NCBI RefSeq assembly: GCF_001187535.1
Contig: NZ_LFIO01001107.1
Location: 1-64,000, forward strand
DNA length: 64,000 nt
Source of the DNA: Rhizobium ecuadorense
GTDB lineage: Bacteria; Pseudomonadota; Alphaproteobacteria; Rhizobiales; Rhizobiaceae
Direction: 5' to 3'
In this document: positions 34,631 to 43,396 of the stretch, one piece after another
Layout of the letters: each line of letters opens with the position of its first letter
Numbering within the stretch: position 1 is the first letter of the stretch
Position numbers and translations under genes: made by a program
The notes under the pieces: model-generated
The model's input: the letters and a program-made list of their open reading frames with translations, nothing else
Database searches by the model: none
Told to the model about the DNA's origin: nothing

Positions 34631-36565
34631 CTACTGAAGCCCACGCGTCTTCAGCCAGGCTTCCGTCAATTGCCGGAAGCGGCCGGCCATGTCGGCGATC
34701 GCCTCCTCGTCGTTCATTGTCCCCGAAAGCCAGGCCCGCGCCGGGTCGGCAAAGATCGTCCGGCCGACGGCAAAGCCCTTCACGGAGGGGGCCGCCAGCG
34801 TCGCCTCGAAGCAGGAAATCAGCTCGTCGGCGGGTGCCTCGAGGCCGAGCAGCACGATACCCCGGCACCATGGATCATTCTTGGCGATCACTGCATCGAT
34901 CTTCTTCCAGGCTGCAGTTGATGCCTGCGGCTCGAGCTTCCACCAGTCCGGCTTGATGCCGAGCGCATAGAGTTCTTCCAGCGCCGTCGAAATCGTGTCG
35001 TCGGTGAGCGGTCCGTTCTTGCCGGCGATGATCTCCACCAGCAACTCGCGGCCGACCTTGCGGGACGCCTCGAACAGCGTGCGCAGCTTTTCCTGCTGTT
35101 CCGTCTTCAATTCGGCGGGGTCGTCGGGATGATAGAAGCACAGGCACTTGATGCAGTGGCCGAGTGGCCATTCCACAAGCTGCGAGCCGATATCCTGGCT
35201 GAATTCGAAGCGCAGCGGCTTCGAGCCCGGCAGCTCTACCGGCCGGCCGATCCAGGAAAAATTCTTCGTCGCCGCATCGAAGAAGGCGTCGCGGCCGAAA
35301 CGTTCGTCGATCAGCATGCCGTAGCCGTCGCGGCCGTTCGAAACCTGCGCCGCTGCGGCAACCGCCAGGCGCTTGAAGGCGACGATCTTGTCGTGGCCGA
35401 CGCCGAGTTCATCGGCAACGCTGACGAGCTGCGAACGGTGGTCGATCGCCAGCGCCATCAGAAGCGGGACTTCGCCGCGGCGCGTCGATGCCCAATGGAT
35501 ATGGTTGATCGCCTCGTCTTTGCGCAATGCCCGATGCTTGCTGCCGTTTTTCAGGAAGAAGTCGAGTTCCGCCCAGGTCGGATATTCCGGCGAGCAGAGC
35601 AGGCGGGAAACGGCGAAGGCGCCGCAGGCATTGGCCCAGGTGGCGCAGGTCTCTAGCGGCTCGTCGCGCAGAAAGCCGCGCAGGAAGCCGGACATGAAGG
35701 CATCGCCGGCACCGAGCACATTGAAGACTTCGATCGGGAAACCCTGACCGATGATGCCGGCTTCGAGGTCGTCGGCGATCGGGCCGTCATAGACGATGCA
35801 GCCCATGGCGCCGCGCTTGAGCACGATCGTCGCCGGCGACAGGCGGCGAATCTCCTTCAGTGCGCCGAGCACGTCGTCGGCGCCTGATGCAATCAGGATT
35901 TCCTCTTCGGTGCCGACGATGAGATCGCAATCCGGCAGCGTTTCTTTCATCTTCGAGGAAACCCGGTCGGATTTCACGTAGCGCTCGAAGCCTTCCGCAT
36001 GGCCGGCAAGGCCCCAGAGATTCGGCCGGTAGTCGATGTCGAAGATCACCTTGCGGCTGTTTGCCTTGGCGATGCGGATCGCCTTGCGCTGCGCGGCCTC
36101 GGTGTTCGGTCGCGAAAAATGCGTGCCGGAAACGAGAACGGCGCGCGATGACTTGATGAAATCTTCGTCGATATCGCCTTCATCGAGCGCCATGTCGGCA
36201 CAATCCGACCGGTAGAAGATCATCGGCGACACGCCTTCGGCCTCGACCGCCAGCAGCACCAGTGCCGTCAGCCGTTCCTTGTCGGTGACGATGCCTTGCG
36301 TCGCCACGCCTTCGCGCGCCGACTGCTCGCGGATGAAGCGTCCCATCTGCTCGTCGCCGACGCGGGTGATGAGACCGGATTTGAGGCCGAGTCGCGCCGT
36401 GCCGATGGCGATATTGGCCGGGCAGCCGCCGACGGATTTGGCAAAGGAGCCGATGTCCTCCAGCCGCGAACCGATCTGCTGACCGTAAAGATCGACCGAG
36501 GAACGGCCGATGGTGATTACATCAAGCGCCGGCTCCGGCTGTGATCCCGGATTCGATTGTACCAT
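34631..36565 (-). CDS. iolC: Bifunctional 5-dehydro-2-deoxygluconokinase / DUF2090 aldolase-like protein
   Basis: A 644-residue fusion. Residues 1-330 are a PfkB sugar kinase (DVITIGRSSVDLYGQQIGSR, VGGCPANIAIGTARLG, and the catalytic NVLGAGDAFMSGFLRGF) that phosphorylates 2-deoxy-5-keto-gluconate. Residues about 335-644 are a DUF2090 domain (LLMALAIDHRSQLVSVADEL, GILVLLGLEAPADELISCF-like core VLLGLEAPADELISCFEATL), which replaces a separate IolJ aldolase in many Proteobacteria. GGGAGGA lies close before the ATG. First gene of the catabolic operon. Confidence 0.94.
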   Translation of the reverse strand: MVQSNPGSQPEPALDVITIGRSSVDLYGQQIGSRLEDIGSFAKSVGGCPANIAIGTARLGLKSGLITRVGDEQMGRFIREQSAREGVATQGIVTDKERLTALVLLAVEAEGVSPMIFYRSDCADMALDEGDIDEDFIKSSRAVLVSGTHFSRPNTEAAQRKAIRIAKANSRKVIFDIDYRPNLWGLAGHAEGFERYVKSDRVSSKMKETLPDCDLIVGTEEEILIASGADDVLGALKEIRRLSPATIVLKRGAMGCIVYDGPIADDLEAGIIGQGFPIEVFNVLGAGDAFMSGFLRGFLRDEPLETCATWANACGAFAVSRLLCSPEYPTWAELDFFLKNGSKHRALRKDEAINHIHWASTRRGEVPLLMALAIDHRSQLVSVADELGVGHDKIVAFKRLAVAAAAQVSNGRDGYGMLIDERFGRDAFFDAATKNFSWIGRPVELPGSKPLRFEFSQDIGSQLVEWPLGHCIKCLCFYHPDDPAELKTEQQEKLRTLFEASRKVGRELLVEIIAGKNGPLTDDTISTALEELYALGIKPDWWKLEPQASTAAWKKIDAVIAKNDPWCRGIVLLGLEAPADELISCFEATLAAPSVKGFAVGRTIFADPARAWLSGTMNDEEAIADMAGRFRQLTEAWLKTRGLQ

Positions 36566-36651
36566 GATGTCCTCCCGCTAGATTTTGCGCGGCTTCCAGT
36601 GCCTGCGAATTTTCAATAATGAAACATCGGTTCCGATATTTTGTCAATTCG

Positions 36652-36665
36652 GAATGTTTATTCCA
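36652..36665. promoter_or_regulatory. IolR operator GGAA-N6-TTCC upstream of iolC
   Basis: GGAATGTTTATTCC is a perfect match to the GGAA-N6-TTCC palindrome bound by IolR in Sinorhizobium meliloti. It lies 87 bp before the iolC start and overlaps the stop region of the regulator gene, in an AT-rich patch suited to a promoter. Confidence 0.75.
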
Positions 36666-37533
36666 TTTTGGCTTTTCCAGCTTTTGAATGCTGACGCTTT
36701 CGGCGCCGTTCGGCGATGGCGACCGGCAGCGCCATGGTCAGCGCCATCGAGGCCGACAGCGAGCGGAAGCCGGCAAAATCGGCCTCGGCCACTTCGAACC
36801 AGTGCGTGGCGCAGGCGGCAAGCGGCGAGAAGGCCGAATCGGTGATGGCGATGATCGGGACGCCGCGGTCGGCAAGCTCCTGGCTCTGGCTGAGGCTGTC
36901 GGCCGCATAGGGCGAGAAGCTCGCGGCGATCGCCGCATCCCTGGGCGTTGCGAACTGCACCATCTCAGGGTCGACGCCGTTCGGCGAGGCGACGATCTGG
37001 TGGCGGATGTTGAGCTTGGAAAAAGCGTAGGTCATGTGCGCCGTCAGCGGGTAGGAGCGCCGTTTGGCGATCAGATAGATCGTCTCTGCGCCGGCAAGGA
37101 TATTCACCGCTTTCGTGAACGTATCGCTCTGCACCGTCGCCGCCAGCCGGTTGACCGACTGGCTGGCCGCGGCAATAAAGCCGGAAAGCAGATTGGCGTC
37201 CTCGTCGTCGCCGCTTGCCTGCTCCAGCGTGACGAGCCGTTCTTCATAGCTCAGCGTCCTGTCGCGCAGTCTTTCGCGGAAAATGCTCTGCAGGTCCGAG
37301 AAACCTTCGTAACCCAGATGATGTGCCAGGCGCACCAGCGTCGAGGGCTGCACGTCGGAGGCAGCCGCAATGCTTGCCGTCGTGCCGAAGGCGATCTCGT
37401 CGGGATTGCCGAGCGCGAAGGCGGCGACCTGGGCCAGCCGCTTCGGCATGTTCGCCTTACGCTCGATGATGGTGCTGCGCAGGCTTTCGAAATCGCGCGG
37501 CACACGCACCTGCCTCTGGGGATCATTATCCAT
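36658..37533 (-). CDS. iolR: RpiR/MurR family regulator of inositol catabolism
   Basis: A 291-residue regulator: N-terminal HTH_6 domain (about 10-90; FALGNPDEIAFGTTASIAAA, ASDVQPSTLVRLAHHLGYEG) and C-terminal SIS domain (about 125-270; AVNILAGAETIYLIAKRRSY, ELADRGVPIIAITDSAFSPL) that senses a phosphosugar. By position next to iolC and by the matching operator it is the repressor IolR. In S. meliloti IolR releases DNA on binding a phosphorylated inositol intermediate. Possibly cotranscribed with iolC, although the operator between them suggests a separate promoter. Confidence 0.88.
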   Translation of the reverse strand: MDNDPQRQVRVPRDFESLRSTIIERKANMPKRLAQVAAFALGNPDEIAFGTTASIAAASDVQPSTLVRLAHHLGYEGFSDLQSIFRERLRDRTLSYEERLVTLEQASGDDEDANLLSGFIAAASQSVNRLAATVQSDTFTKAVNILAGAETIYLIAKRRSYPLTAHMTYAFSKLNIRHQIVASPNGVDPEMVQFATPRDAAIAASFSPYAADSLSQSQELADRGVPIIAITDSAFSPLAACATHWFEVAEADFAGFRSLSASMALTMALPVAIAERRRKRQHSKAGKAKME

Positions 37534-37740
37534 GCTTGCGGCTCACGAGATGAAACAAATATTCCATATTGTCGAGCATAGACGATTTTGAACGGCGCGC
37601 CTAATTGTTTTTAATTGCCTGTAATTCAAGGCTTTTAAACAATTTTCCGGGAAGAACGTGGAAATGCCCGTCTAGGGGTCTCTTGTCAAAATGATCCAAA
37701 TATTCCAAAAATCCGGCCGCAGTTCCAGGAGGAGACGAAA

Positions 37741-38856
37741 ATGAAACCACTCGGCATCGGTTTGATCGGCACCGGTTATATGGGCAAGTGCCATGCGCTG
37801 GCATGGAATGCAGTGAAGACTGTGTTCGGCGATGTCGAGCGTCCGCGTCTCGTCCATCTTGCCGAGGCCAATGCCGCGCTTGCCGAAGCGCGTGCCGGTG
37901 AATTCGGCTTCGAGAAGGCAACCGCCGACTGGCGAGCGCTGATCGCCGACCCGGAGGTCGATGTCGTCTCCGTCACCACGCCCAATCAGTTCCACCCCGA
38001 AATGGCGATCGCAGCGCTTCAAGCCGGCAAACATGTCTGGTGCGAAAAGCCGATGGCGCCGGCCTATGCCGATGCTGAGCGCATGCTGGAAACGGCGAGG
38101 GGTTCCGGCAAGGTGGCCGCTCTCGGTTATAATTACATCCAGAATCCCGTGATGCGGCACATCAAGACGCTTGTTGGCGAGGGCGCCATCGGCACGGTCA
38201 ATCATATCCGCGTCGAGATGGACGAGGATTTCATGGCCGATCCCGATGTCTTCTTTTACTGGAAGAGCGAGCTTGCCGCCGGTTATGGCGCGCTCGACGA
38301 TTTCGCCGTGCATCCGCTGTCGCTGCTCTGGTATCTGTTCGGCCACGTCGAGGCTGTCATTACCGACATGGTCAGGCCCTATGCCGACCGCCCGCTCAAA
38401 GAAGGTGGCCGCCGCGCCGTCGAAAACCACGACGGCGCCAATGTGCTGATGCGGCTTGGCGGCGGCATCTCCGCCGTATTGATGGCGAATCGCGCCGCCT
38501 GGGGCCGCAAAGGCCGCATCGCCCTGCAGATTTACGGTTCGAAGGGCTCGATCGTCTACGACCAGGAGCGAATGAACGAATTCGAACTTTATCAGGCCGA
38601 GGGTCGCGGTTCCGAACAGGGCTTCCGCAAGATACTGGCGGCACCCGCCCATCGGCCTTATGATCGCTTCATCCCGGCGCCCGGCCACGGCCTCGGCTTC
38701 AACGATCTGAAGATCATCGAATGCCGCGAGCTGATCCGGGCAATATCGGGCGAGCCGTCGTCGATCGTGACATTTAAAGACGGTCTCAGGATAGAGAAGT
38801 CGGTGCATGCCATGGCACAGTCCTTCCACGAGCGTCGCTGGATCGAGATCGGCTGA
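37741..38856 (+). CDS. Gfo/Idh/MocA family oxidoreductase, probably an inositol dehydrogenase
   Basis: A 371-residue NAD(P)-dependent dehydrogenase: Rossmann motif GIGLIGTGYMGKCHALAWNA, the catalytic Lys in VWCEKPMAPAYADAE, then YNYIQNPVMRHIKTLVGEGA and FAVHPLSLLWYLFGHVEAVI. It is divergent from iolR across 207 bp, the position taken by a scyllo-inositol-type dehydrogenase gene in S. meliloti. Likely substrate: an inositol isomer or a related cyclitol; not proven here. AGGAGG lies close before the ATG. Confidence 0.85.
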   Translation: MKPLGIGLIGTGYMGKCHALAWNAVKTVFGDVERPRLVHLAEANAALAEARAGEFGFEKATADWRALIADPEVDVVSVTTPNQFHPEMAIAALQAGKHVWCEKPMAPAYADAERMLETARGSGKVAALGYNYIQNPVMRHIKTLVGEGAIGTVNHIRVEMDEDFMADPDVFFYWKSELAAGYGALDDFAVHPLSLLWYLFGHVEAVITDMVRPYADRPLKEGGRRAVENHDGANVLMRLGGGISAVLMANRAAWGRKGRIALQIYGSKGSIVYDQERMNEFELYQAEGRGSEQGFRKILAAPAHRPYDRFIPAPGHGLGFNDLKIIECRELIRAISGEPSSIVTFKDGLRIEKSVHAMAQSFHERRWIEIG

Positions 38857-38943
38857 AGGTAAGAAGCTGCTTTCCGTTGACGGCGCATAGGGCAGGGGAT
38901 AGGCCTTGGCATGAGTGTCGGGCCTCGTTTCAGGAGTGAGATC

Positions 38944-40161
38944 GTGACGGATAGACTGGTGATCATCGGCGCGGGGCAGGCTGGTTTCGCATTGGCGGCC
39001 AAGCTGCGCGCGTTGAAGGATACGCGCCCGATCACTCTTATCGGCGCCGAAGACGTGGCCCCTTATCAGCGCCCGCCGCTTTCGAAGAAATACCTGCTCG
39101 GCGAAATGGCCTTCGACCGTTTGCTGTTCCGCGACCAGCACTGGTATGGCGACAATGATGTCGACCTTCGCCTTTCCACATGGGCCGAGCAGATCAAGCC
39201 GGACAGCAAGCAGGTTCTGCTGCAGGACGGCTCCGTTCTCGACTATGGTACGCTGGCGCTCGCCACCGGCTCGACGCCGCGCCGGCTGCCGGCCGCAATC
39301 GGCGGCGATCTCGACGGCGTTTATGTCGCCCGCGACAAGCGCGATGCCGATCTGCTCGCTGACGAAATGCGCCCCGGTCGCCGTGTCCTCATCATCGGCG
39401 GCGGTTATATCGGCCTCGAGGCGGCAGCCGTCGCCCGCTACCGCGGCCTTGAGGTCACCGTCATCGAGATGGCCGACCGCATCCTGCAGCGCGTCGCGGC
39501 GAAGGAAACCGCCGACATCATGCGCGGAATCCATGAGTCCCGCGACGTGGTGATCCGCGAGAAAACCGGGCTCAAGCACTTGGTCGGCAAAGATGGCCGC
39601 GTCACTGGGGCCGCGCTTTCCGATGGATCGGTCATCGACATCGACTTTGCCGTCGTCGGCATCGGCGTCGTGCCGAATGACCAGCTCGCCAAGGAAGCCG
39701 GCCTCGACGTCGCCAATGGCATTGTCGTCGACGAATTCGCTCGCACCTCCGATCCGGCGATCTTTGCCGCCGGCGATTGCGCCGCCCTTCCCTGGCAGGG
39801 TGGCCGCATCAGGCTCGAATCGGTGCAGAACGCCGTTGACCAGGCCGAAGCGGCGGCAGCCGTCATTGCCGGCGGCAGCGAGCCGTATGACCCGAAGCCG
39901 TGGTTCTGGTCCGACCAATATGATGTCAAGCTGCAGATCGCCGGCTTCAATCTCGGTTATGACGAAACGCTGCTGCGCCCCGGCGCTCGCGAAGGCGCCC
40001 ATTCTATCTGGTACTTCAGGGAAGGCCTGCTGATTGCCGTCGATGCCATCAACGACGCCAAGGCCTATGTGACCGGCAAAAAGCTGCTGGAATCCGGGAT
40101 CAACCCCGACAGATCGATTCTCGCCGACCCCTCCGCCGATCTCAAGCGCCTGCTCGGCTGA
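38944..40161 (+). CDS. FAD-dependent ferredoxin-reductase-like oxidoreductase
   Basis: A 405-residue flavoprotein of the putidaredoxin/rhodocoxin reductase family. FAD-binding GAGQAGFALAAKLRALK at the N-terminus, YQRPPLSKKYLLGEM, the NAD-binding GGGYIGLEAAAVARYRGLEV and the final FAD motif IFAAGDCAALPW are intact. It would pass electrons from NAD(P)H to a [2Fe-2S] ferredoxin for a monooxygenase, but no partner gene is adjacent. GTG at 38944 is chosen because AGGAG sits seven bases upstream; an ATG at 38911 is an alternative. Confidence 0.85.
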   Translation: MTDRLVIIGAGQAGFALAAKLRALKDTRPITLIGAEDVAPYQRPPLSKKYLLGEMAFDRLLFRDQHWYGDNDVDLRLSTWAEQIKPDSKQVLLQDGSVLDYGTLALATGSTPRRLPAAIGGDLDGVYVARDKRDADLLADEMRPGRRVLIIGGGYIGLEAAAVARYRGLEVTVIEMADRILQRVAAKETADIMRGIHESRDVVIREKTGLKHLVGKDGRVTGAALSDGSVIDIDFAVVGIGVVPNDQLAKEAGLDVANGIVVDEFARTSDPAIFAAGDCAALPWQGGRIRLESVQNAVDQAEAAAAVIAGGSEPYDPKPWFWSDQYDVKLQIAGFNLGYDETLLRPGAREGAHSIWYFREGLLIAVDAINDAKAYVTGKKLLESGINPDRSILADPSADLKRLLG

Positions 40162-40412
40162 GCCGGCGACCGCCCGTCGCAAAGAATCGCCGGCGGCAAA
40201 GCCGCTCTCGGCTCGCCAATTCTGTCAGATGCCGGGCGGCAAAACTCCGCTTCGTCGTCGAAGGGAACGAAGCGCGATCAAAATCCGCCGATCGCGCCGG
40301 GAAATGCGGTCGGTTTGCGCAACCGGCTGAAATACCGCCCACTGCATTTCTTCTGGTGAAACCTGAAAAAACCCTTGCATTCACAGACCGGTCACCATAG
40401 TTAGGCCGCACC

Positions 40413-40503
40413 GGAGAGGTGGCCGAGTGGTCGAAGGCGCTCCCCTGCTAAGGGAGTATACGTCAAAAGCGTATCGTGGGTTCGAATCCCATCTTCTCCG
40501 CCA
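40413..40503 (+). tRNA. tRNA-Ser(GCT)
   Basis: A complete class II tRNA: acceptor GGAGAGG paired with CTTCTCC plus discriminator G and encoded CCA, D-arm GGCCGAGTGGTCGAAGGC, anticodon loop CTGCTAA (GCT), a long variable arm (TATACGTCAAAAGCGTAT) and T-loop GGTTCGAATCCC. Its 3' end is the insertion site of the mobile element that follows. Confidence 0.95.
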
Positions 40504-40504
40504 T
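40490..40504. other. attL core (15 bp direct repeat)
   Basis: CATCTTCTCCGCCAT covers the 3' acceptor stem and CCA of tRNA-Ser and is repeated exactly at 50912-50926. The tRNA remains intact on this side. Confidence 0.85.
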
Positions 40505-40519
40505 TAGCATCATTTAACT

Positions 40520-40546
40520 ATTTGAATTTATTGTACAAATTCAAAT
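40520..40546. repeat. Palindrome at the left end of the element
   Basis: ATTTGAATTT and AAATTCAAAT form a 10 bp inverted repeat around a seven-base centre. AAATTCAAAT occurs again at 50892-50901, close to attR. It may be an integrase/excisionase site or the terminator of the tRNA. Confidence 0.45.
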
Positions 40547-40558
40547 CTTGATCGCCCC

Positions 40559-40579
40559 TTCCTAATCTTGTTCCTAACG
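40559..40579 (+). repeat. Paired TTCCTAAYC boxes near attL
   Basis: TTCCTAATC at 40559 and TTCCTAACG at 40571 start 12 bp apart. The same pair with the same period occurs at 50776 and 50788 near attR, plus an inverted copy at 50853. Repeats of this kind near both att sites are typical of integrase arm-type binding sites. Confidence 0.5.
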
Positions 40580-40631
40580 AAAAATGTTGCGGCAGCTTTT
40601 CGTTCTCCCACCTTTCTGGCATCCTGCCGGC

Positions 40632-41135
40632 ATGCCCGCGCCATCCAAGAAATTAAAGCTCCGCCCCGTCCTCGTAGCGAATCCCTTTCATTCCCGCGCC
40701 CATCCGGCCGATGCGACGAACCCTCGCGACGTCGTCGCAATGATGAACGTCCGCGAAAGCGCCATCACGACCATGGCGGCGAGAGGTGTTCTCGATGCTG
40801 CCCAGGTAGCCGCTGCTGATCGGTTCCGAAGGCTCTGGGAAATGATGGGCGGCAAGGGAGCCGGCGCCGTTGATTACGGCCGGGAACGTGTCGACGGTGG
40901 CAAGGCGCCCGACCCGATCACCCAGCGGCAGGCGAACGCGGGCAAGGAGCTGGCCCGATGCCGGGCTCTCCTCGGCGCCCGGATGTACGGCCTCGTCAGC
41001 GCTGTAGCGGGCGAGGGCTATGCGCTGCATGAGGTCGTCGGCGACGGCAAGCGGGAACGGCTCACAGCGGCGGATATGCTGCGCATGGGGCTAGACGATC
41101 TAGCCGAACTCTGGCGGTTGGCAACGCGGCGCTGA
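40632..41135 (+). CDS. Hypothetical element protein, resembles DUF6456 proteins
   Basis: A 167-residue basic protein, the first gene inside attL. The C-terminal half has DYGRERVDGGKAPDPITQRQ, RCRALLGARMYGLVSAVAGE and TAADMLRMGLDDLAELW, an arrangement that recalls the DUF6456 helical domain of alphaproteobacterial phage and island proteins. The function is unknown. The ATG at 40632 lacks a clear ribosome-binding site; an in-frame ATG at 40584 is an alternative. It is on the opposite strand to the main element operon. Confidence 0.55.
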   Translation: MPAPSKKLKLRPVLVANPFHSRAHPADATNPRDVVAMMNVRESAITTMAARGVLDAAQVAAADRFRRLWEMMGGKGAGAVDYGRERVDGGKAPDPITQRQANAGKELARCRALLGARMYGLVSAVAGEGYALHEVVGDGKRERLTAADMLRMGLDDLAELWRLATRR

Positions 41136-41302
41136 TGCTCCGCCTTGCCTCCCACGGGGCCGCCAGCGCGCGCCGTCGATCCGGCCGGGGGATAATGCTC
41201 GGTGCCGAACATCGCGCGTAGGGACGTCTCTTTGCCGCCGCCCAGGACCTTTTCAAATATCGGCGCGATGAGGGCGGATTTACTGGATGGCTTGCGACCC
41301 GG

Positions 41303-41500
41303 TTGCCGCATATCCCTCAAAGCTCCGCCTATCGCGCGATCGAAATCTTCAAGGGTATTGATCCAGAATTGTTTCCCCATTGGGGAAACATTTCCAACCG
41401 CGCCTTAGCGGAGGTTGCCCAAGTCGAGCCGGACATCCAAGCCCTGATCGCGGAGCGCATCGAGGCCGGCGAAATCTTTACCGCCGCCAGGGTGAAAGGG
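41303..41500 (+). pseudogene. Phage/plasmid-type protein fragment
   Basis: This stretch encodes a plausible alpha-helical segment (AIEIFKGIDPELFPHWGNIS then NRALAEVAQVEPDIQALIAE and RIEAGEIFTAARVK) with good codon composition, but the frame loses sense after about 41500. I take it as a fragment of a longer gene. The parent family is not certain. Confidence 0.35.
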
Positions 41501-41511
41501 ATACAGGACGG

Positions 41512-41758
41512 CGCCCGCCTTAGCGGCCTCATAGGCGGCGTTAAGCGTATCCGCGCCGCTCATGACGGATTGCGCCAGGGCCTCGTCGTGGCGGAACACA
41601 TAGCGGGCGCGACGAACATATTCGCCGCTAACCTCCCCAACGGCGTTGCGGAGGTCGTTTTCAAGATCGGTGCGCTTCCCTTGTTCGCCCTCCGGCTTCA
41701 GCATCGCCCGCGCCATTGCCCGTTGCCCGACCGTTTCCTTCTGCGCAGGGAATGCCGC
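41512..41758 (-). pseudogene. ParB-like C-terminal fragment
   Basis: Minus-strand codons read FPAQKETVGQRAMARAMLKP, then VRRARYVFRHDEALAQSVM and DTLNAAYEAAKA. The pattern GQRAMA-AML-PE followed by RAR-V-RH-LA--V--G---L--AY--A is common in ParB/Spo0J-like proteins of rhizobial plasmids and phages. An in-frame stop lies right before it and the similarity ends near 41512, so both ends are missing. Confidence 0.5.
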
Positions 41759-41780
41759 TCACTGGATTTTCTTCCAGTGA
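41759..41780. repeat. Inverted repeat at the junction of two opposing ParB-like fragments
   Basis: TCACTGGA and TCCAGTGA form an 8 bp inverted repeat with a six-base centre (TTTTCT). It lies exactly between the minus-strand fragment ending at 41758 and the plus-strand fragment beginning at 41779. Confidence 0.6.
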
Positions 41781-41973
41781 CGATGAGCGCCGGTCGGCTC
41801 GACGCCTTCTGATGGACGAGGAATGGCGGCAGTGGTCTGACCGGGAGATCGCCCGGCGCTGCCGAGTCGGTCCCGACATGGTTGGGAAAATGCGGCGCTT
41901 GATGGGTGACCGAGTGGAGAACCCCGACATTCTCGCGCTACCGCTAGGTCAACGAGCGCCGGCAATGTTATGA
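41779..41973 (+). pseudogene. ParB-like HTH fragment
   Basis: The plus strand reads DDERRSARRLLMDEEWRQWS then DREIARRCRVGPDMVGKMRR. The block DEEW--WSDREIARRC-V is characteristic of the helix-turn-helix of ParB/Srx-type proteins in rhizobial phages and islands. The nuclease-like N-domain that should precede it is absent and the frame ends at 41973, so it is a remnant. Confidence 0.5.
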
Positions 41974-41999
41974 GCGACAAGGCCAAAGCGGAGTGATTC

Positions 42000-43247
42000 A
42001 TGCGCTGTGTAGCGAATTTTGAAATAACTTCTAGTGTGTCGGTGGTCACCGATGATCTTGTGCTGACCATCAAGGATCCGAACGGATCTTTCGAGGCGCG
42101 GATCAAAAATATTCCTCGTTCAGAATATACGACGCCTTTTTTGCTTTCCCTTCACCTCTACTTCGAAGCCCTAAGCTTGAAGGAGGCCAACGACGTTGCC
42201 GACGACCTACTGGCCAACTGCCTGAACATGCTGGCCTTCACGACGGGCTCCAGCTTTAGGAAGCACAGGATCCGGCAGATCGTGGACGCTGAACCTGCCC
42301 AGGGAGCGATGAGGGACGTCCACTTGTGGAGCGAAGTCATTGAGCACGATGACCCGCAACCCTTCCTGCAGCCAGAGCATGCAGGCTCCATTGAGCGCTT
42401 GCTGGAGTTTGACGTTCCGCCAGCAATACGACGCGCGCTCCGCTGGTACAGGCTAGGGATTCATGCGGGCTCGCCGGATGACCAGTTTGCCTACTTCTGG
42501 TTCGCCCTCGAGATCGTTGCCGAGTTTCAGAAGCCGACCGCGAAGGTTCATGACAAATGCCCTCACTGTCAGTCAGCTCTCTACTGCGAGAAATGCGAAA
42601 AGCACCCGGAGCATAGGCCCTATGCGAAACAGGCCATCCGGGCGTTGATGATGGCGGCAGATGCGAAGTGTGACGAAGCGACCGTGGACTTGCTCGACAA
42701 GACCCGGAACAGCCTTATGCATGGGGCAACGCTTCGGGAAATTGAAAGCGCGCTACCTGATCCACACGAAAGCGTAGTCGATATCTTGGGAAAAATCCTG
42801 TTCAAAGCCCTCGTCAGACAGTTCCCGAAAGAGGTTGTTAACGGCGCATACATGGGCCTCCCATCGACTTATTTGCACTACAAAGTCAATGCGTACGGCC
42901 ATCTCCGGACCGTTGTCCCTTTGGATCAAGAGGGCCATTTTGATCTTGAATTCAAAGGGTTCAAGATGACGATGGTGCCGCCCGGGCCGCCGCAGAGCGC
43001 TTTGCCGTCACATATCAGGATGACGCTCGAGCAGTATGACCGGCTACGTAAGCTCAGCTATTCACCCGGCGACCACCAAGAGATGGTCAAGCGCATCCGG
43101 GTCCAGGAGCACGACGGTTATGTCTATGCGCTTGTGCTGGCGACGGACATGGCTCGAATCCGAAAGGCATTGGAAAAAAAGGAAGAAGGGATCTGGCAGG
43201 ACCTATTCCGTGAGATCTTGGACCCAGTCGGTCCTAAAGAAATTTAA
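42000..43247 (+). CDS. Zinc-ribbon and HEPN-motif protein, possible defence cargo
   Basis: A 415-residue protein not recognised as a named family. Residues 187-199 contain CPHC and CEKC, a zinc ribbon. Residues 236-241 are RNSLMH inside LLDKTRNSLMHGATLREIE, which fits the R-x4-H catalytic motif of HEPN RNases with the usual helical context. The part before the ribbon is mixed alpha/beta, the part after residue 280 beta-rich. GGAG precedes the ATG by about seven bases. It lies alone on the plus strand between gene fragments and the element operon and is less GC-rich than the host genes, so it is probably cargo. An antiphage or RNA-cleaving role is inference. Confidence 0.7.
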   Translation: MRCVANFEITSSVSVVTDDLVLTIKDPNGSFEARIKNIPRSEYTTPFLLSLHLYFEALSLKEANDVADDLLANCLNMLAFTTGSSFRKHRIRQIVDAEPAQGAMRDVHLWSEVIEHDDPQPFLQPEHAGSIERLLEFDVPPAIRRALRWYRLGIHAGSPDDQFAYFWFALEIVAEFQKPTAKVHDKCPHCQSALYCEKCEKHPEHRPYAKQAIRALMMAADAKCDEATVDLLDKTRNSLMHGATLREIESALPDPHESVVDILGKILFKALVRQFPKEVVNGAYMGLPSTYLHYKVNAYGHLRTVVPLDQEGHFDLEFKGFKMTMVPPGPPQSALPSHIRMTLEQYDRLRKLSYSPGDHQEMVKRIRVQEHDGYVYALVLATDMARIRKALEKKEEGIWQDLFREILDPVGPKEI

Positions 43248-43396
43248 TAGATGCTCACGGGGCATTTTAACGCACTGGTGCCCCCTTTGCCGCCTGCGTA
43301 TCCCCGACAGCGAGCGCGCGGGATTCGGGCGGAGGCGCACTAGGCCAATCTTTGAAACTGCCTTCGTCGCGCCGGTAATGGCACTAGCCCACACAT

